From Bryoerythrophyllum caledonicum (lineage: Eukaryota > Streptophyta > Bryopsida > Pottiales > Pottiaceae): a stretch of DNA of 64,000 bases. The notes beneath the pieces were generated by a model. The model searched no databases. It was not told the DNA's origin and saw only the letters and a program-made list of their open reading frames with translations. Shown piece after piece: positions 21,560 through 32,188 of the stretch (position 1 is the first letter of the stretch; each line of letters begins with the position of its first letter). The stretch lies in NCBI GenBank assembly GCA_963971425.1, contig OZ020525.1:2604001-2668000 (forward strand), given 5' to 3'. A program made the translations under genes and the position numbers.

Positions 21560-22500
21560 TATATACTAGTAGATCCTTTGTTGTCATGGACGGGCCAAGG
21601 GAAATCTCAAGTTAAATAATTGAATGTAAATGCAAAAATCAAATGTACTAATTATATACACGTTATTTACATTAAGGTACTTAATATACCTATTGTTTAT
21701 ATGAAATATCCATTATTTATTTCATATATGTGTTATTTAATTTACATATTTGTAATTTATTTTATATTCTCGGAAAAGTATATTGTGTAGTTTCAATATG
21801 TAGGAAAATCATGCTTTTAGATTTGTATGTGTAGCAATTCTTTTTCTAATTTTTATACATAATAAAATTTTAAAATTCAATAAGCTAGATTCTAATAATA
21901 AGGCATATATAAAGGATTCTTCCAAAGGGCACATATAGAAGATTCCTCTAAAAGGCACATATAAAAGATTCCTCTAAAAGGCACATATGGAGGATTCCTT
22001 CAAAGTGCAAATTCAATGGAAAAGGTACATCCAAAGAGTTAGGAATTGTTGGATGAAAACTCTTTGGCACGGAAGCAATGGATGTTCCGGATTAGACTAT
22101 TTTTTGTTATATATATATACTAGTGGAACCCTCGTCGTAACCGACGGCCAAGAGAGGTCCCGTCACACCCTATTCCAACCTCTTACCTCTCAACATACCT
22201 CTTGAAATTCTTGAATATGATGGAAATGTCATCATTTGCACAATTTTAGATTTTGGGAAATAGGACTTCATGGGTTTTTTAATTCAGGTTCATCCAATTG
22301 AGATTGTCAATAATTGTCCTTTGCAACTTGTAGTGCATCTAATTGGTGATGGTGTGCTCTATAATTTACAAAAGCTTCCAAATGCCTCCAACAAAGAATC
22401 AAAAATAAAAATAAAAGTAAGAGGAGCAAAGCCTCTTATGACTGCAACTCGTTCAAAACATGATCACCCACATCTTTGCTTTGGAAATTAGCACAAACAT
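21560..22500. other. AT-rich intergenic with Helitron-like words
   Basis: CTAGTAGATCCTTTG.. and CTAGTGGAACCCTCG.. (21568, 22125) are followed by a GG(A/G)CGGGCCAAGGG or GACGGCCAAGAG word, likely old Helitron termini. A 73-aa frame at 22270-22491 (VHPIEIVNNCPLQLVVHL) is not recognised. Confidence 0.3.
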
Positions 22501-23100
22501 TGAACATTGTCTACATCGTCCACGACGTGTAGACATACATTCAATACGCACATTGAAATCTCTTTCTCCTTTGTGCAAGTTTGTAGCAGAACCAAAAAAA
22601 TTTGAGCATTCTCAGTGAACCGCTAGTCCTCCTTGACGAAACATAGTTACATGGCTTGATCTCACAACTCAGTACAATCATATCAACAAAAACGGTATCA
22701 AAGCAACAAACTGAGCAGTTGATGCACATACACTTGAAAACACAGACCACCTTGCCTCCAATTGTCGCACTCCATCGCCCGCCATAACCTCAGATTAGTA
22801 AGAGATTACGTAAGTAGTACATTATGGCACCTTAGTACATTGTTCAAGCTCTTCAATAGCATCACGTTTGGATCAAGCCCGACACACTCACTCAGACCCT
22901 AATTTGCAAAAATTCCGCAAACCTTCTCCCATGGAAAGAATTGCACCCCAACCTCAAGAGCATTACATCAAACTTGATAAAAACTCAGAATGATTGCCAC
23001 AAGCAAGCCCGATTTGAATAGTGGGACCACAAAATAAAATATTAATTTTCCCCTTGTCAAGTACTCACTCAAAGCCCGCAATCCCACAATCCATTTTAAG
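22501..23100. other. Intergenic, nothing recognised
   Basis: No supported feature. This would be the 3' side of the possible minus-strand gene described at 23108-23303. Confidence 0.3.
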
Positions 23101-23107
23101 CATATAC

Positions 23108-23303
23108 TTAAGCATTCAAGAGTGCGTCCATATCCATGTCTTTGAGCAGCAACTTTCCGCCGTCGAGCTGCAAGAACCCCTCCTGGGCCTCCTCGTTGAA
23201 CTCCAACTTTCTGCCTAGGCACATAATACCATGCTTCCTCCTCCTCCACAAATTTCTCTCCCTCCTCCACCTCCTTTACCAAGAATTCCTCGCCTCACTC
23301 CAC
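23108..23303 (-). CDS. Possible terminal exons of an unrecognised host gene (partial)
   Basis: On the minus strand a strong acceptor (a T-rich tract and CTACTTTTGCAG) precedes 23303. A 24-nt exon (23303-23280) could end at a GTAAAG donor, and a final exon 23214-23108 after TGTGCCTAG reads RKLEFNEEAQEGFLQLDGGK, then LLLKDMDMDALLNA and a stop. The final exon has GC-rich codon choice unlike its surroundings and looks like genuine protein. The intron would be only 65 nt. No upstream exons were found with confidence, so this may be a captured or broken gene end. I do not recognise the family. Confidence 0.35.
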
Positions 23304-23309
23304 CTGCAA

Positions 23310-24050
23310 AAGTAGAAAAAAAATTCACACAGGAATAAAAACAAAGTGTTTGAGCACCAAGTCCAAATATGAGCATCAAATCCTAGTTTCCATTCTATGG
23401 AGATCTTCTTGTATAAAACGCAAGCAGGTGACGATGCTCCACAAAACAATGCAAGCAAGTGACAATGCTCGGAAAGGAGGCGACCATTGCATTACATTGC
23501 ATAGAAATTCGCAACCCGGAAATGTACATCTAAGGTAAACTTCTTTGCATAAGATCAGGGGGAATGCTATCTTGCGTGCGGAGGAATGCTATCTTGCGAG
23601 CGGTGAGCGGTTTAGGATACCTAAATGTCTCCTTAAGGATTGTTCATAGGACCTCCTTGTCCGAAGTGTCCTCCCATCCGCATGTTTGTCCGTTAAGGGT
23701 CAGGGGAGGTCCAATACGGGTCAACTTAGGATTGACCGTTTGAATGGTTAAAATAGAGTTATCTTGTCCACTAGGATTCCACGCTTCTGATAGGTCACCG
23801 AATATTTTGTGGAATAAAAATGACATGGAGGGGCACGAGCAAGATTGTCTATCTTGACATTGTAACAGTGACACGTCATGTTGTGACAGTCCCTCTCTTC
23901 ACGACACAATAGGGTCAATGTAGGGTCAAAGACGGGCTTTATCCCTACAAAGGATAATTTATTTACCTTAGCATTGACGTGGTTGTCCTAGGTGGCAATG
24001 ACATCCTATGTGTATATCATTTCTTTTATTCTTAGGGATGTAATGTCAAC
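23310..24050. other. Intergenic, nothing recognised
   Basis: No gene supported. Any upstream exons of the preceding feature would lie here, but none can be chosen. Confidence 0.3.
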
Positions 24051-24084
24051 ACTTGAGTGAAAATTTCATGAACTTGCATTTTGT

Positions 24085-24480
24085 GGCTGACGGGGGATCC
24101 GACAAGCACAGGTGGGGAGCGGACCGGGGCTGCTGATGGAAATTGCGTGTGGTGCGCGGATTGGGCCTGGACAAGAAGCTGATGGGCCGCGGATGGAGAG
24201 CGGTTTAGGACCGAGGATGGGAGGAAAAGAGGACTGCGGATGGAAACCGCAGATGGTGTGCGGATGGGTAGCGGATACGGAGTGGAAGGAGAGTGGATAG
24301 GAAGCGAATGCGGCACGGATAGGCCGCAGACGGGAGTGGGAATAGGAATTTTGGATTGGACGCGGGTGGGGTGCGGATGGGGTGCGGACGAGGACGAGGA
24401 CTACAGATGGGAAGTACGGACGGTGCACGGATAGGACCCAGATAGAGAGTAGAGCGTTCAGATGGGGCATTAACGAGGAC
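24085..24480. repeat. GC-rich degenerate short repeat (GTGCGGATGG)
   Basis: Loose tandem copies of GCGGATGG or GTGCGGATAGG with irregular spacing. They give proline/serine-rich frames (PSAPHPRPI, IRTPSA) on the minus strand in all three registers, the signature of a repeat and not of a protein. Confidence 0.6.
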
Positions 24481-24959
24481 CGCGGGCAATGCTGTAAATT
24501 ACTACACATGTAATTACCATGGTTTATGACTGTAGTAGTAACTTTTTCAAATTGATGTAGTTTATGCTGTTTTGGCGTGAATAGAGCCTCTAAATCCACT
24601 TGAATTAGGTTCGGTTATAAGAATACAAATCAAATAGATATATGAAGTAGTTTTGCACTATAAGAAAACAGGGGTTTTTGAGACGCCCCCGCGTATTTTT
24701 GGACGTCCCACAGGACGTCAAAAAATATTGAAGACCCAACCCAAATTCCTTGTTTTTTTGGGATATCAAGCTAAACAAGTGAGGACGTAGCCGGATCCGT
24801 GTAGACATCCACGAAAACGTCCTGACACTTGAGACGTAAAAAAGGACGTCTCGAAGAACGCGCCCCTGCCACGATAGCGCACGGGACTGTTCCCGCTAGT
24901 CTTGACGAGCAGGGGGGCAGTCCTCACTTTTTCAAGAGTGAATAAGGGCGTGACACCTC

Positions 24960-25200
24960 TCTCTCTCTCTCTCAGCTCGCTAGGGTTTGTGTCTCTCTCT
25001 CTTTCTGTGTGTGGGCATGTGAGAAGTGAGTGTGCGTGTGAGTTGTATGTGCGTTGTGTGTGCGTGTGAGTGTGGAGTGCGTGCGCGTAAGGTGTTTGTG
25101 TAGTTTCAGGTGTGTGTAGGTGAGACTTAGATGTGTGTATGTGCGTGTGAGGTTGTGTGTGCGGTGTGTGAGTGTGTGTGTTGAGTGCGTGCGGACGTCT
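24960..25200. repeat. CT run followed by TG-rich simple sequence
   Basis: (CT)n at 24955-24973 and about 200 bp of (TG)n/GTGTG-rich DNA inside the CACTA element. The minus-strand Thr/His-rich frame is read-through of this. Confidence 0.8.
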
Positions 25201-26123
25201 ATGGATTCATTACTTCCCCCCCTCGGCGACCAAGAAAGCGGCCCCAGCAAAGGCGGTGGGACATTCTAAACCGCCAATCTTAAAGGTCAGTTCGACATGT
25301 TCGGGGCTTGCTTTCCCTCCTAATGCGTGGATGACTTTGGTTTTGACTTAGGAGGGGGTTGAATTGGTTGCAAACGTATGCCAAAGTTCGATTCTGACCT
25401 TCGTATTTGTGCGCATAAGGGTGATGGAAGTCGGAAGAAGTGAAGGGGACGCCTGCTTTGACGTTCGTGAAGAAGTCATCCGGGACATTCACATGTGCAC
25501 TGAAGATGTCGAAATGGACGTGTCATTGAGGTGAGGTCAGGATGAGTTAGGTTTCCGTCCAATGCAATGTCACTCGAAGGACAGTAATCTTAGTTTGTAG
25601 GTGGCTAAACATTGTAGTGAAAATGATTAGTGCTCAAGTGGACAAGGTTTTCATTCCTTCAGTCATTCTAATGCACATTTATATGAACGAGTTCCATGTA
25701 ATCCACACGCTTGTCCATATGGACGTCTGTGAAGTTGTTCATGTACATGTTACAGTACTCATCCGTTCTCTTGTTTCCGGTGACGTCTAAAGCAAACCGG
25801 TTGCCACAAACTTGTAGACGTCACCGTTGCATTCCTCGAACACAAACAATGTTCAGTAGGATGCCATTTTTATCAGGTGGATGTCTATAATTACAACCCC
25901 ACAAACAAACTTGTGCACAAGGATTGTCCCAGGAAACACCCCATGAAATAACAATAGAAACATAGACATCGAGGTAAACGTCTATTTGTACGTCTACGTA
26001 GACATTCAATAGTTCTGTATGATGTCCAGGAGGACATCATCAACAACCAACAGCATCGGAGAATGGGCGCCACATCAGCCGATGCCACGTCATTTTTCCA
26101 CGGGTCCAAGTCAGATGTGAATG

Positions 26124-27487
26124 CACTATAAGAAACCGGTGATTTTCGTGACATTAGCTGTGATCAAGTGTGTTTTTCAAAACATGTTTTCGCGAACGGG
26201 CCGAGCCCTAGGCTCTCAAATTCTGGTGGATGTTGCACCAAACATGGAAAAATTGGCGGAAAAACGCATGGATGTTAGCATATGCGTATTCGTTTTGCGG
26301 GACATCCTAGTGAACATAGTCATGTTTTAGACAACGTCCTTAGAAAGGTGACAGTGCCACGTCGGCATGTGCTTTCAGTTTGACTGTGGGTTCACTGTGA
26401 GTAACTTCGAGATTGTTACTGCAACCTCCTGTAAAACACTGTCCAACGGTTAAAACACAGTGGAGATGGGCTGACCCCCTACAAAAATAAAAACGTGGAT
26501 GTCGTTACTGACATCACAAAAAACGTGGATGTCTTGACTGACATCACAAAAAACATGTTTGAGCCACGTAGGCAAGGTAGAAATTGGATTCTTTTTAAAA
26601 TGTTTGTGCCACGTAGGTAAGGTTGAAATCAGCTGCCACGTAGGCAAAGAGGATGTTGGAACAGACGCCTGGATGGACGTCTACTGTGACATTTTAATGT
26701 TTATGCTAACACCATGACAAATCCAAAAATCACATATGGATTGTCATCACTTGTACATCCCATTGTATATATATGTAAGGCCTTCTCTCCTATCTCATCA
26801 CACTTGAATCAAGAATGATTTATTTCCGTCCATCTATTTGGATGAATTTGAATTACCCTTCAAACTTAAAGTGATATGATACTTTTTGATGACATGGCGC
26901 TTCTTTTTGGTGACATGGCACTTGCTTTTGCTGACTTGGTGCTTGCTTTTGGTGACCTCCATCTCAAAGTCAGATGTCATAACGAACGAGTCAGAAAACA
27001 TACCGTGTTAGAAATGACGTCCCAATTTATACTGTCCACAATTAATTATTGCATTAAACTATGTTGATTGGACATGCCACGTCATATTTTTAAAAGTGAC
27101 ACTTCATATTTTAAAGGTGCCACGTCATAAAATGGCGGATCCACGTATGCAAGCCTAGTCACAATCGTGTGCCATATCATGCTCCACATCATGGGCCACA
27201 TTACCAAGGGCCCGGATGAAAAAGTTGGGGATGTGGCACTGCCCGTCCACGTGGCGATGACGTGGACGCGATGTGGCAGCCACATGGCAGATTTTTAACA
27301 CCTTCAACCCCCAAGTTTTTGTGACGTTTTTAAAAAACGTGGGCCTATTTTTTGAGATTTTGGCATGTTTTTCGCTTGTCAATTACTACGGATTTTTTTG
27401 GACGTCAACGTTGACGTGCCGGATGCTGCACAAAACATAATTGCACGTTAGTTGCCCTGTCACAAAAAACACGGGTTTCTTATAGTG
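26124..27487. mobile_element. Nested CACTA element, 1.36 kb
   Basis: Ends are CACTATAAGAAACCGGTG and, inverted, CACGGGTTTCTTATAGTG. The flanks are ATG (26121-26123) and ACG (27488-27490), a 3-bp duplication with one change. It lies wholly inside the larger CACTA element and has different sub-terminal repeats (GCCACGTAGGCAAG, GTGACATGGC). No transposase. Confidence 0.85.
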
Positions 27488-27791
27488 ACGGGTCCATGTC
27501 GGCGGACATGTCATGGATGAAAAACATTGTGACCTGTCCCTACCCATTTTCAAAAATCCCACGTGGCGCTAAGTTGGACGCCAAATGGCACGCTCCAGGC
27601 CCTCGAAAAGACCTCGTCGTTTTGGATGTCCCAAAAACTTCTACACGTTTCTTGGGACATCACGCGGATTTTCTTGGATGTCCAACGCACGTAACACCCC
27701 GGATTTTAGTTAATGCCCCTTTTGACGTCCATATCGATAAAATGCCCGTTCATTTTGACGTCCCAGAAACCCTTGTTTTCTTATAGTGTTG

Positions 27792-29660
27792 GTAGAAAGA
27801 ATGTGAAACCACCATTATGTAACTACTTAGAACTATAAGAGAAGAAGAAGAGGACCAAGGAAACACTACACTTAGTTTTGAGCGATCACATTTTACAGTG
27901 TTAGTCGTTATCTTAGCTTGATCTACTTGATCATGTTCTTTCATCGATTAGATTCTCGTTATGACTGTATAGTGTTAGTGGTTATGTTCTGATCATATCC
28001 GCTGGATTCACTATGCACATATACTATCAAATTGATGCGTGATCAACTGGATAAGTCGGATTTTTGGAGTTGTCTGGTCTCACCTGTAACACATCAACTG
28101 GATTCGCTAACTTGCATACACTCTGATTGTAGAAATCTACTTGATACTGAATTCAGGGATAAGGAAGTATGCGGAGTCATGGTTGAGGATGTTAAGGGAG
28201 TCTAGAGTTAAAGTTATCAATTGGATGAGAGAGAGTGAAAGATCAAGTTGATAAGGTTAAGTCCAAAAGAAGTCCTTGTTGCTTGGGAGTTACAACCGTG
28301 ACTATCTACTGGAATTAAATAAGTAAATTGTAGAGATGACGATCCTACAATAGCTAAGACTTGAGTTTTCTATCAATTGGAGTTAAGTATAGGTTACTAA
28401 GTGTGAGAGTAATATACATGCTTCAAATCATAACATAGAAATACAAAGTCACCAGAAAATATGAATGCTTGGTTGAATTATGTTCTACTAGAAATGTGTT
28501 TGGCCAACCATATCCACTAGATGTTTACTGAATGATTTGACATACAAAACCATTAATCCATTTAAGAATAATCTACTTGATAGGAGTTATGCCCAACCTT
28601 CATCCAATAGAATATTATAACTATAATTGGAATTAATTGAGTCTTTGTAATTAAGGAAGATTAGGATGGTAAATTGATGTGTGAGAATCCATGAATTGTG
28701 ATCAAGGCATTTGACATACATAAGGTGATCTCAATGGAGGATTGAGATCGAATTACAAGAAGTAAAGATGGAGTAAAGAAGAACAGGAGAATTGCATGAG
28801 TTAAGATCAAAACCCTAATTTCAATTACGCAACATGACATAATACCATTCATAATATGGAATAAGGTAAAGGAATTTACAATGTTGTGACTATCAAATTG
28901 ATCATGGATACATCAAGTGGATACTAAAATTACTATCAATTTGATCGGACTTAGAGTGTTTCTGGGATATTAATTAATTCCTAAAAGAAGTATACTTTGG
29001 ATTAATTCAATAACAAACACAATTACAACCTTCATGTGACCTTAAGCTACTTCTACATTAAACGAAAAGATCCATTTCCCATAGAAGTTCCTAGAATTGA
29101 ATTGAATGGAGTACTTTTGCAGAGTTCAATGAAAGATAGAATTCTATACTACAATGACATGTCTGTACATGTGGCACACACATTTCTTAGTGTATCCGAC
29201 GTGTCTCTATGGAGGTAAATGTAAATATTGAATATGTGGACGTAAAATTAGCCCCGTCACAATGTGACATTATGATAGATTGTGTCGTAACATTGAGACA
29301 GATATTTTTGCCGTTACGAAACAATAGATAACCTTGGGCACAAGCGTCTTGGGCAGCGCGAGCAGTTGAGGGGACGAGCGTGTGGGATGGAGGCGGGCAC
29401 AGTCCGGAGGGAGGGCACGCACATCTGGGACTGGGGAGGAGGCGCATCTAGAGAAGGTGCGCTCGTTTGGAGGGGGAGCACACAAGAACTTAGAAGAAGA
29501 ATGAGACCAACACATGATTGAACTTTCAAGCTTTTCGAGGCACGCCTTCGATGGACTAGAACCAAATTTCAATATACGTTTATGGAATAATACATTCAAT
29601 AACCTTAGTCAATGTTTTATGGACATTGATTTATATATGTAAATAATCCTATACCTATTA
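27792..29660. other. Intergenic, no gene seen
   Basis: AT-rich with short frames; the GC-rich 29340-29470 patch gives Pro/Arg-rich frames without recognisable similarity. Confidence 0.35.
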
Positions 29661-29679
29661 ATATTCTATACGTAATATG

Positions 29680-30900
29680 TTGACTTCCATATCAAATCTT
29701 TTCATTCTGGAGCTGCGTCGTCTTGGATTCTTGCGAGCACCAACAGTTTCCAATGGTGCTCTTACAACAATATCTTCATCATACGGTACCTATGCACGAC
29801 TATTATCTGATCCATTTGACTACTCATCATGTCCACATACTTCATCTTCATCACCATAATCATTAGGCATATTTTCCTCCATTGTTGAATTAATGTTGCG
29901 CACTTCCTTATTGATCGTACCATCCACCACTGTATTTACAATTTTTTGGGCTTTCTTCTTTTATTATTGTCAGTGATCCCATCCTCATTGATTCCACGTG
30001 TACCCACAACACTTGGTGATGATGAGGAAATCCCTGCGGTGTATTCCAAACAAAATGGACAAACAATCTAAGTTTGGACCTAGAGTTGAACGCTTTACAC
30101 CACTAGGATCTATAAAAGGTCCACCTTGCTGAACCGTTCTAGAAGATGTGGCTGGAGCCCTTGAATTCAATGTTGGAGTAATTGTCTTCCCTAAATCATG
30201 TCTAGGAGCTCTATTTGATGGAGATGGTGGAGCCCTTCTCAAATGAGCGAGTGCTGCACCTATTGAAGGAGTACATTGTGAAGCCAAACGAGTTGTAAAC
30301 AATTGGCCAATAAGAACATCTTCCTTCTAACTCTTTGAACCAACATTTCTTGTGACGGTTTCATTTGATTCTCCACGACGAGTTGTTTGTTCAACATTTT
30401 GTTCAAATGCTTCACGAGGTTGATCAACTTCATCTCTATTGGCAACTTCATGTTCATTTGGAATTTGCACCCTACCATCATTACCTCCACTATTGTTGCC
30501 ATCATCATTGCCGAAATGCTCATCGATTCCTTGTTCATCGTCATTATCATCATCTACACAATCGTATTCAATGGTGTCATTATCTTCCAAATCATTAACC
30601 ACATGGTCAGTACCCAAAAGTGGATCCTCCTAAAAATCTCACCAGTCAAAAACCCCATTATCCATTGGACCACCGAATCTTCATTTGGTTGGTTCTAGGG
30701 TTCATCATCCAAAGTATTTCCACCTGCATTGTCCATGTCAAATTTCCATTTCAAGTCATCTATATTGTCATCTCCAACATCATCGCGTGCGTTGCCATGA
30801 CCATCATCATTTCCAACGGCCAATCCATCATTGCCACCATCGTCATGGTTTTCTTCAATGTGCACTTGTCCAACATCTCAATCCAAGTCTTTAAAAAATG
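29680..30900 (-). pseudogene. Degenerate acidic Asp/Asn-rich ORF, family unknown
   Basis: Minus strand, main frame 30617 to 29985. The N-terminal half is strongly acidic (DNDTIEYDCVDDDNDDEQG, HFGNDDGNNSGGNDG). The C-terminal half has Ser/Pro/Thr and a closing segment PFIDPSGVKRSTLGPNLDCL. Weaker acidic frames continue upstream to 30900 and a basic RKNPRRRSSRMKRF-like stretch lies downstream near 29720. It is interrupted, so not a working gene. The layout resembles accessory ORFs of plant transposons but no domain can be named. Confidence 0.4.
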
Positions 30901-30904
30901 AATG

Positions 30905-31975
30905 GTTGTTGTAACATATAACCGGATCCGCTCCACGTTGCTCTCGAAGGAGCTTATTATTGGTATAAATGCACACCAAGTCTTCTGCCTTCTTTACGCC
31001 CAACCGATTGCTAGATTGTCACATACGTCTGAAATCCAAGCTTCCAGACGTCCCGTCCATCCGGACGCCGGTAAATTGGGGGTCGCCCAATTAATCCCCG
31101 GTCGCAGCTGGGTCGCCCCAAAATTGTGGTGTTTGAAGTGACGAAGAAGGAATTAACTCTTAAATGACAGAGTAGCCAAAAAGTGACTTCTCGGATGACA
31201 TTTTGAGGAATCTCATTATTGTTGTACGTGGTTATTTTTCATCCAATTCTTCGAGGAGAGTTCATTGAGCAACTCCAATTAAAAATAACATGAATCTTTT
31301 GACGCGGACATATTTGTCTACGAATGATAACATAGGAAGATGAGACGTGGGAATGGGATTAGGGCGGCCGGGGAGGCAGCAAGACCGAGCGGGCTCACGA
31401 GTGGGCACGCAAGGCGTTGCCACTGTTGCGAGTGTAGACGTGACGACCTTGGCCAACTAGCGACTTGGTGAGCAAGCCACGGTGGCCGACAGAGCCGGGT
31501 CGCGGGAGAGGTTGGACGCAGTGGGCAGGGATGGGCCCCGAGGCACTCCACGCTCCGAGCTGAGCCTCCGTCAACGGAAGTCACAAACGGAATCCCATTT
31601 TTTTGGTCTCATGATGTGTTGAAGCTCAATTTGTATGACATCCATGGAGAATTAGATTTGAAGCTCCAATGTTCACATTTGCACATATATTATGCACACA
31701 CTTTTCAAAATTTGGGTCATGATTTGGAGTTATAGAACTCTTGGGATACCTTGGAGTACATTGCTAAATATATACAAAATATATTCAAATTCAATGAATA
31801 CTACTAATATAAAATCCTATACTATGTCGAAATTCATACACATGGTTTTGATCTAAAACTTTGATTAAAGTTTGTTCCTAAGAGACTCTAGGTTCAATGC
31901 TCAATCTTCTGTGGTCTCCATTTTGATCTCCATTATCAAATAAAACAACTTTTATTTTGATTTGTATAAGTTTTG
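30905..31975. other. Intergenic, nothing recognised
   Basis: Includes two GC-rich patches (31020-31130 with GGTCGCCCAA/GGTCGCCCC words, and 31350-31570). No protein recognised. Confidence 0.35.
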
Positions 31976-32188
31976 GAGCATCTTCGTATACAATCATGTA
32001 GATAAACGATGAAAATTTAGTAGTAGTCATGCAAGAATGTTTACTTCATGTGTTGTACATGATTGCAAAGCTATCAACATAGTGCACGTCTAAAACTCCT
32101 CCAAAAAATTAAAAAAAATACATTAACGATTCCATTGATTAGGGAAGCAACACACCCCCCAAAAGTTACATTTTTCACTACCAATATA

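Larger units (their letters stand above)
24656..27788. mobile_element. CACTA (En/Spm) element, non-autonomous, 3.1 kb
   Basis: Ends are CACTATAAGAAAACAGGG at the left and its inverse (CCTTGTTTTCTTATAGTG) at the right, with an exact 3-bp duplication TTG (24653-24655 and 27789-27791). Both sub-terminal regions carry many GACGTC/GGACGTC words in both orientations, typical of CACTA sub-terminal binding sites. No transposase was recognised inside. A second CACTA element is nested at 26124-27487. Confidence 0.9.

Noticed and set aside
24032-24600. Pro/Ser-rich frames on the minus strand resembling an extensin-like protein
   Set aside because: All three registers give similar composition, as expected for a degenerate GCGGATGG repeat.
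24972-25250. Thr/His-rich 92-aa frame
   Set aside because: Product of the (TG)n tract inside the CACTA element.
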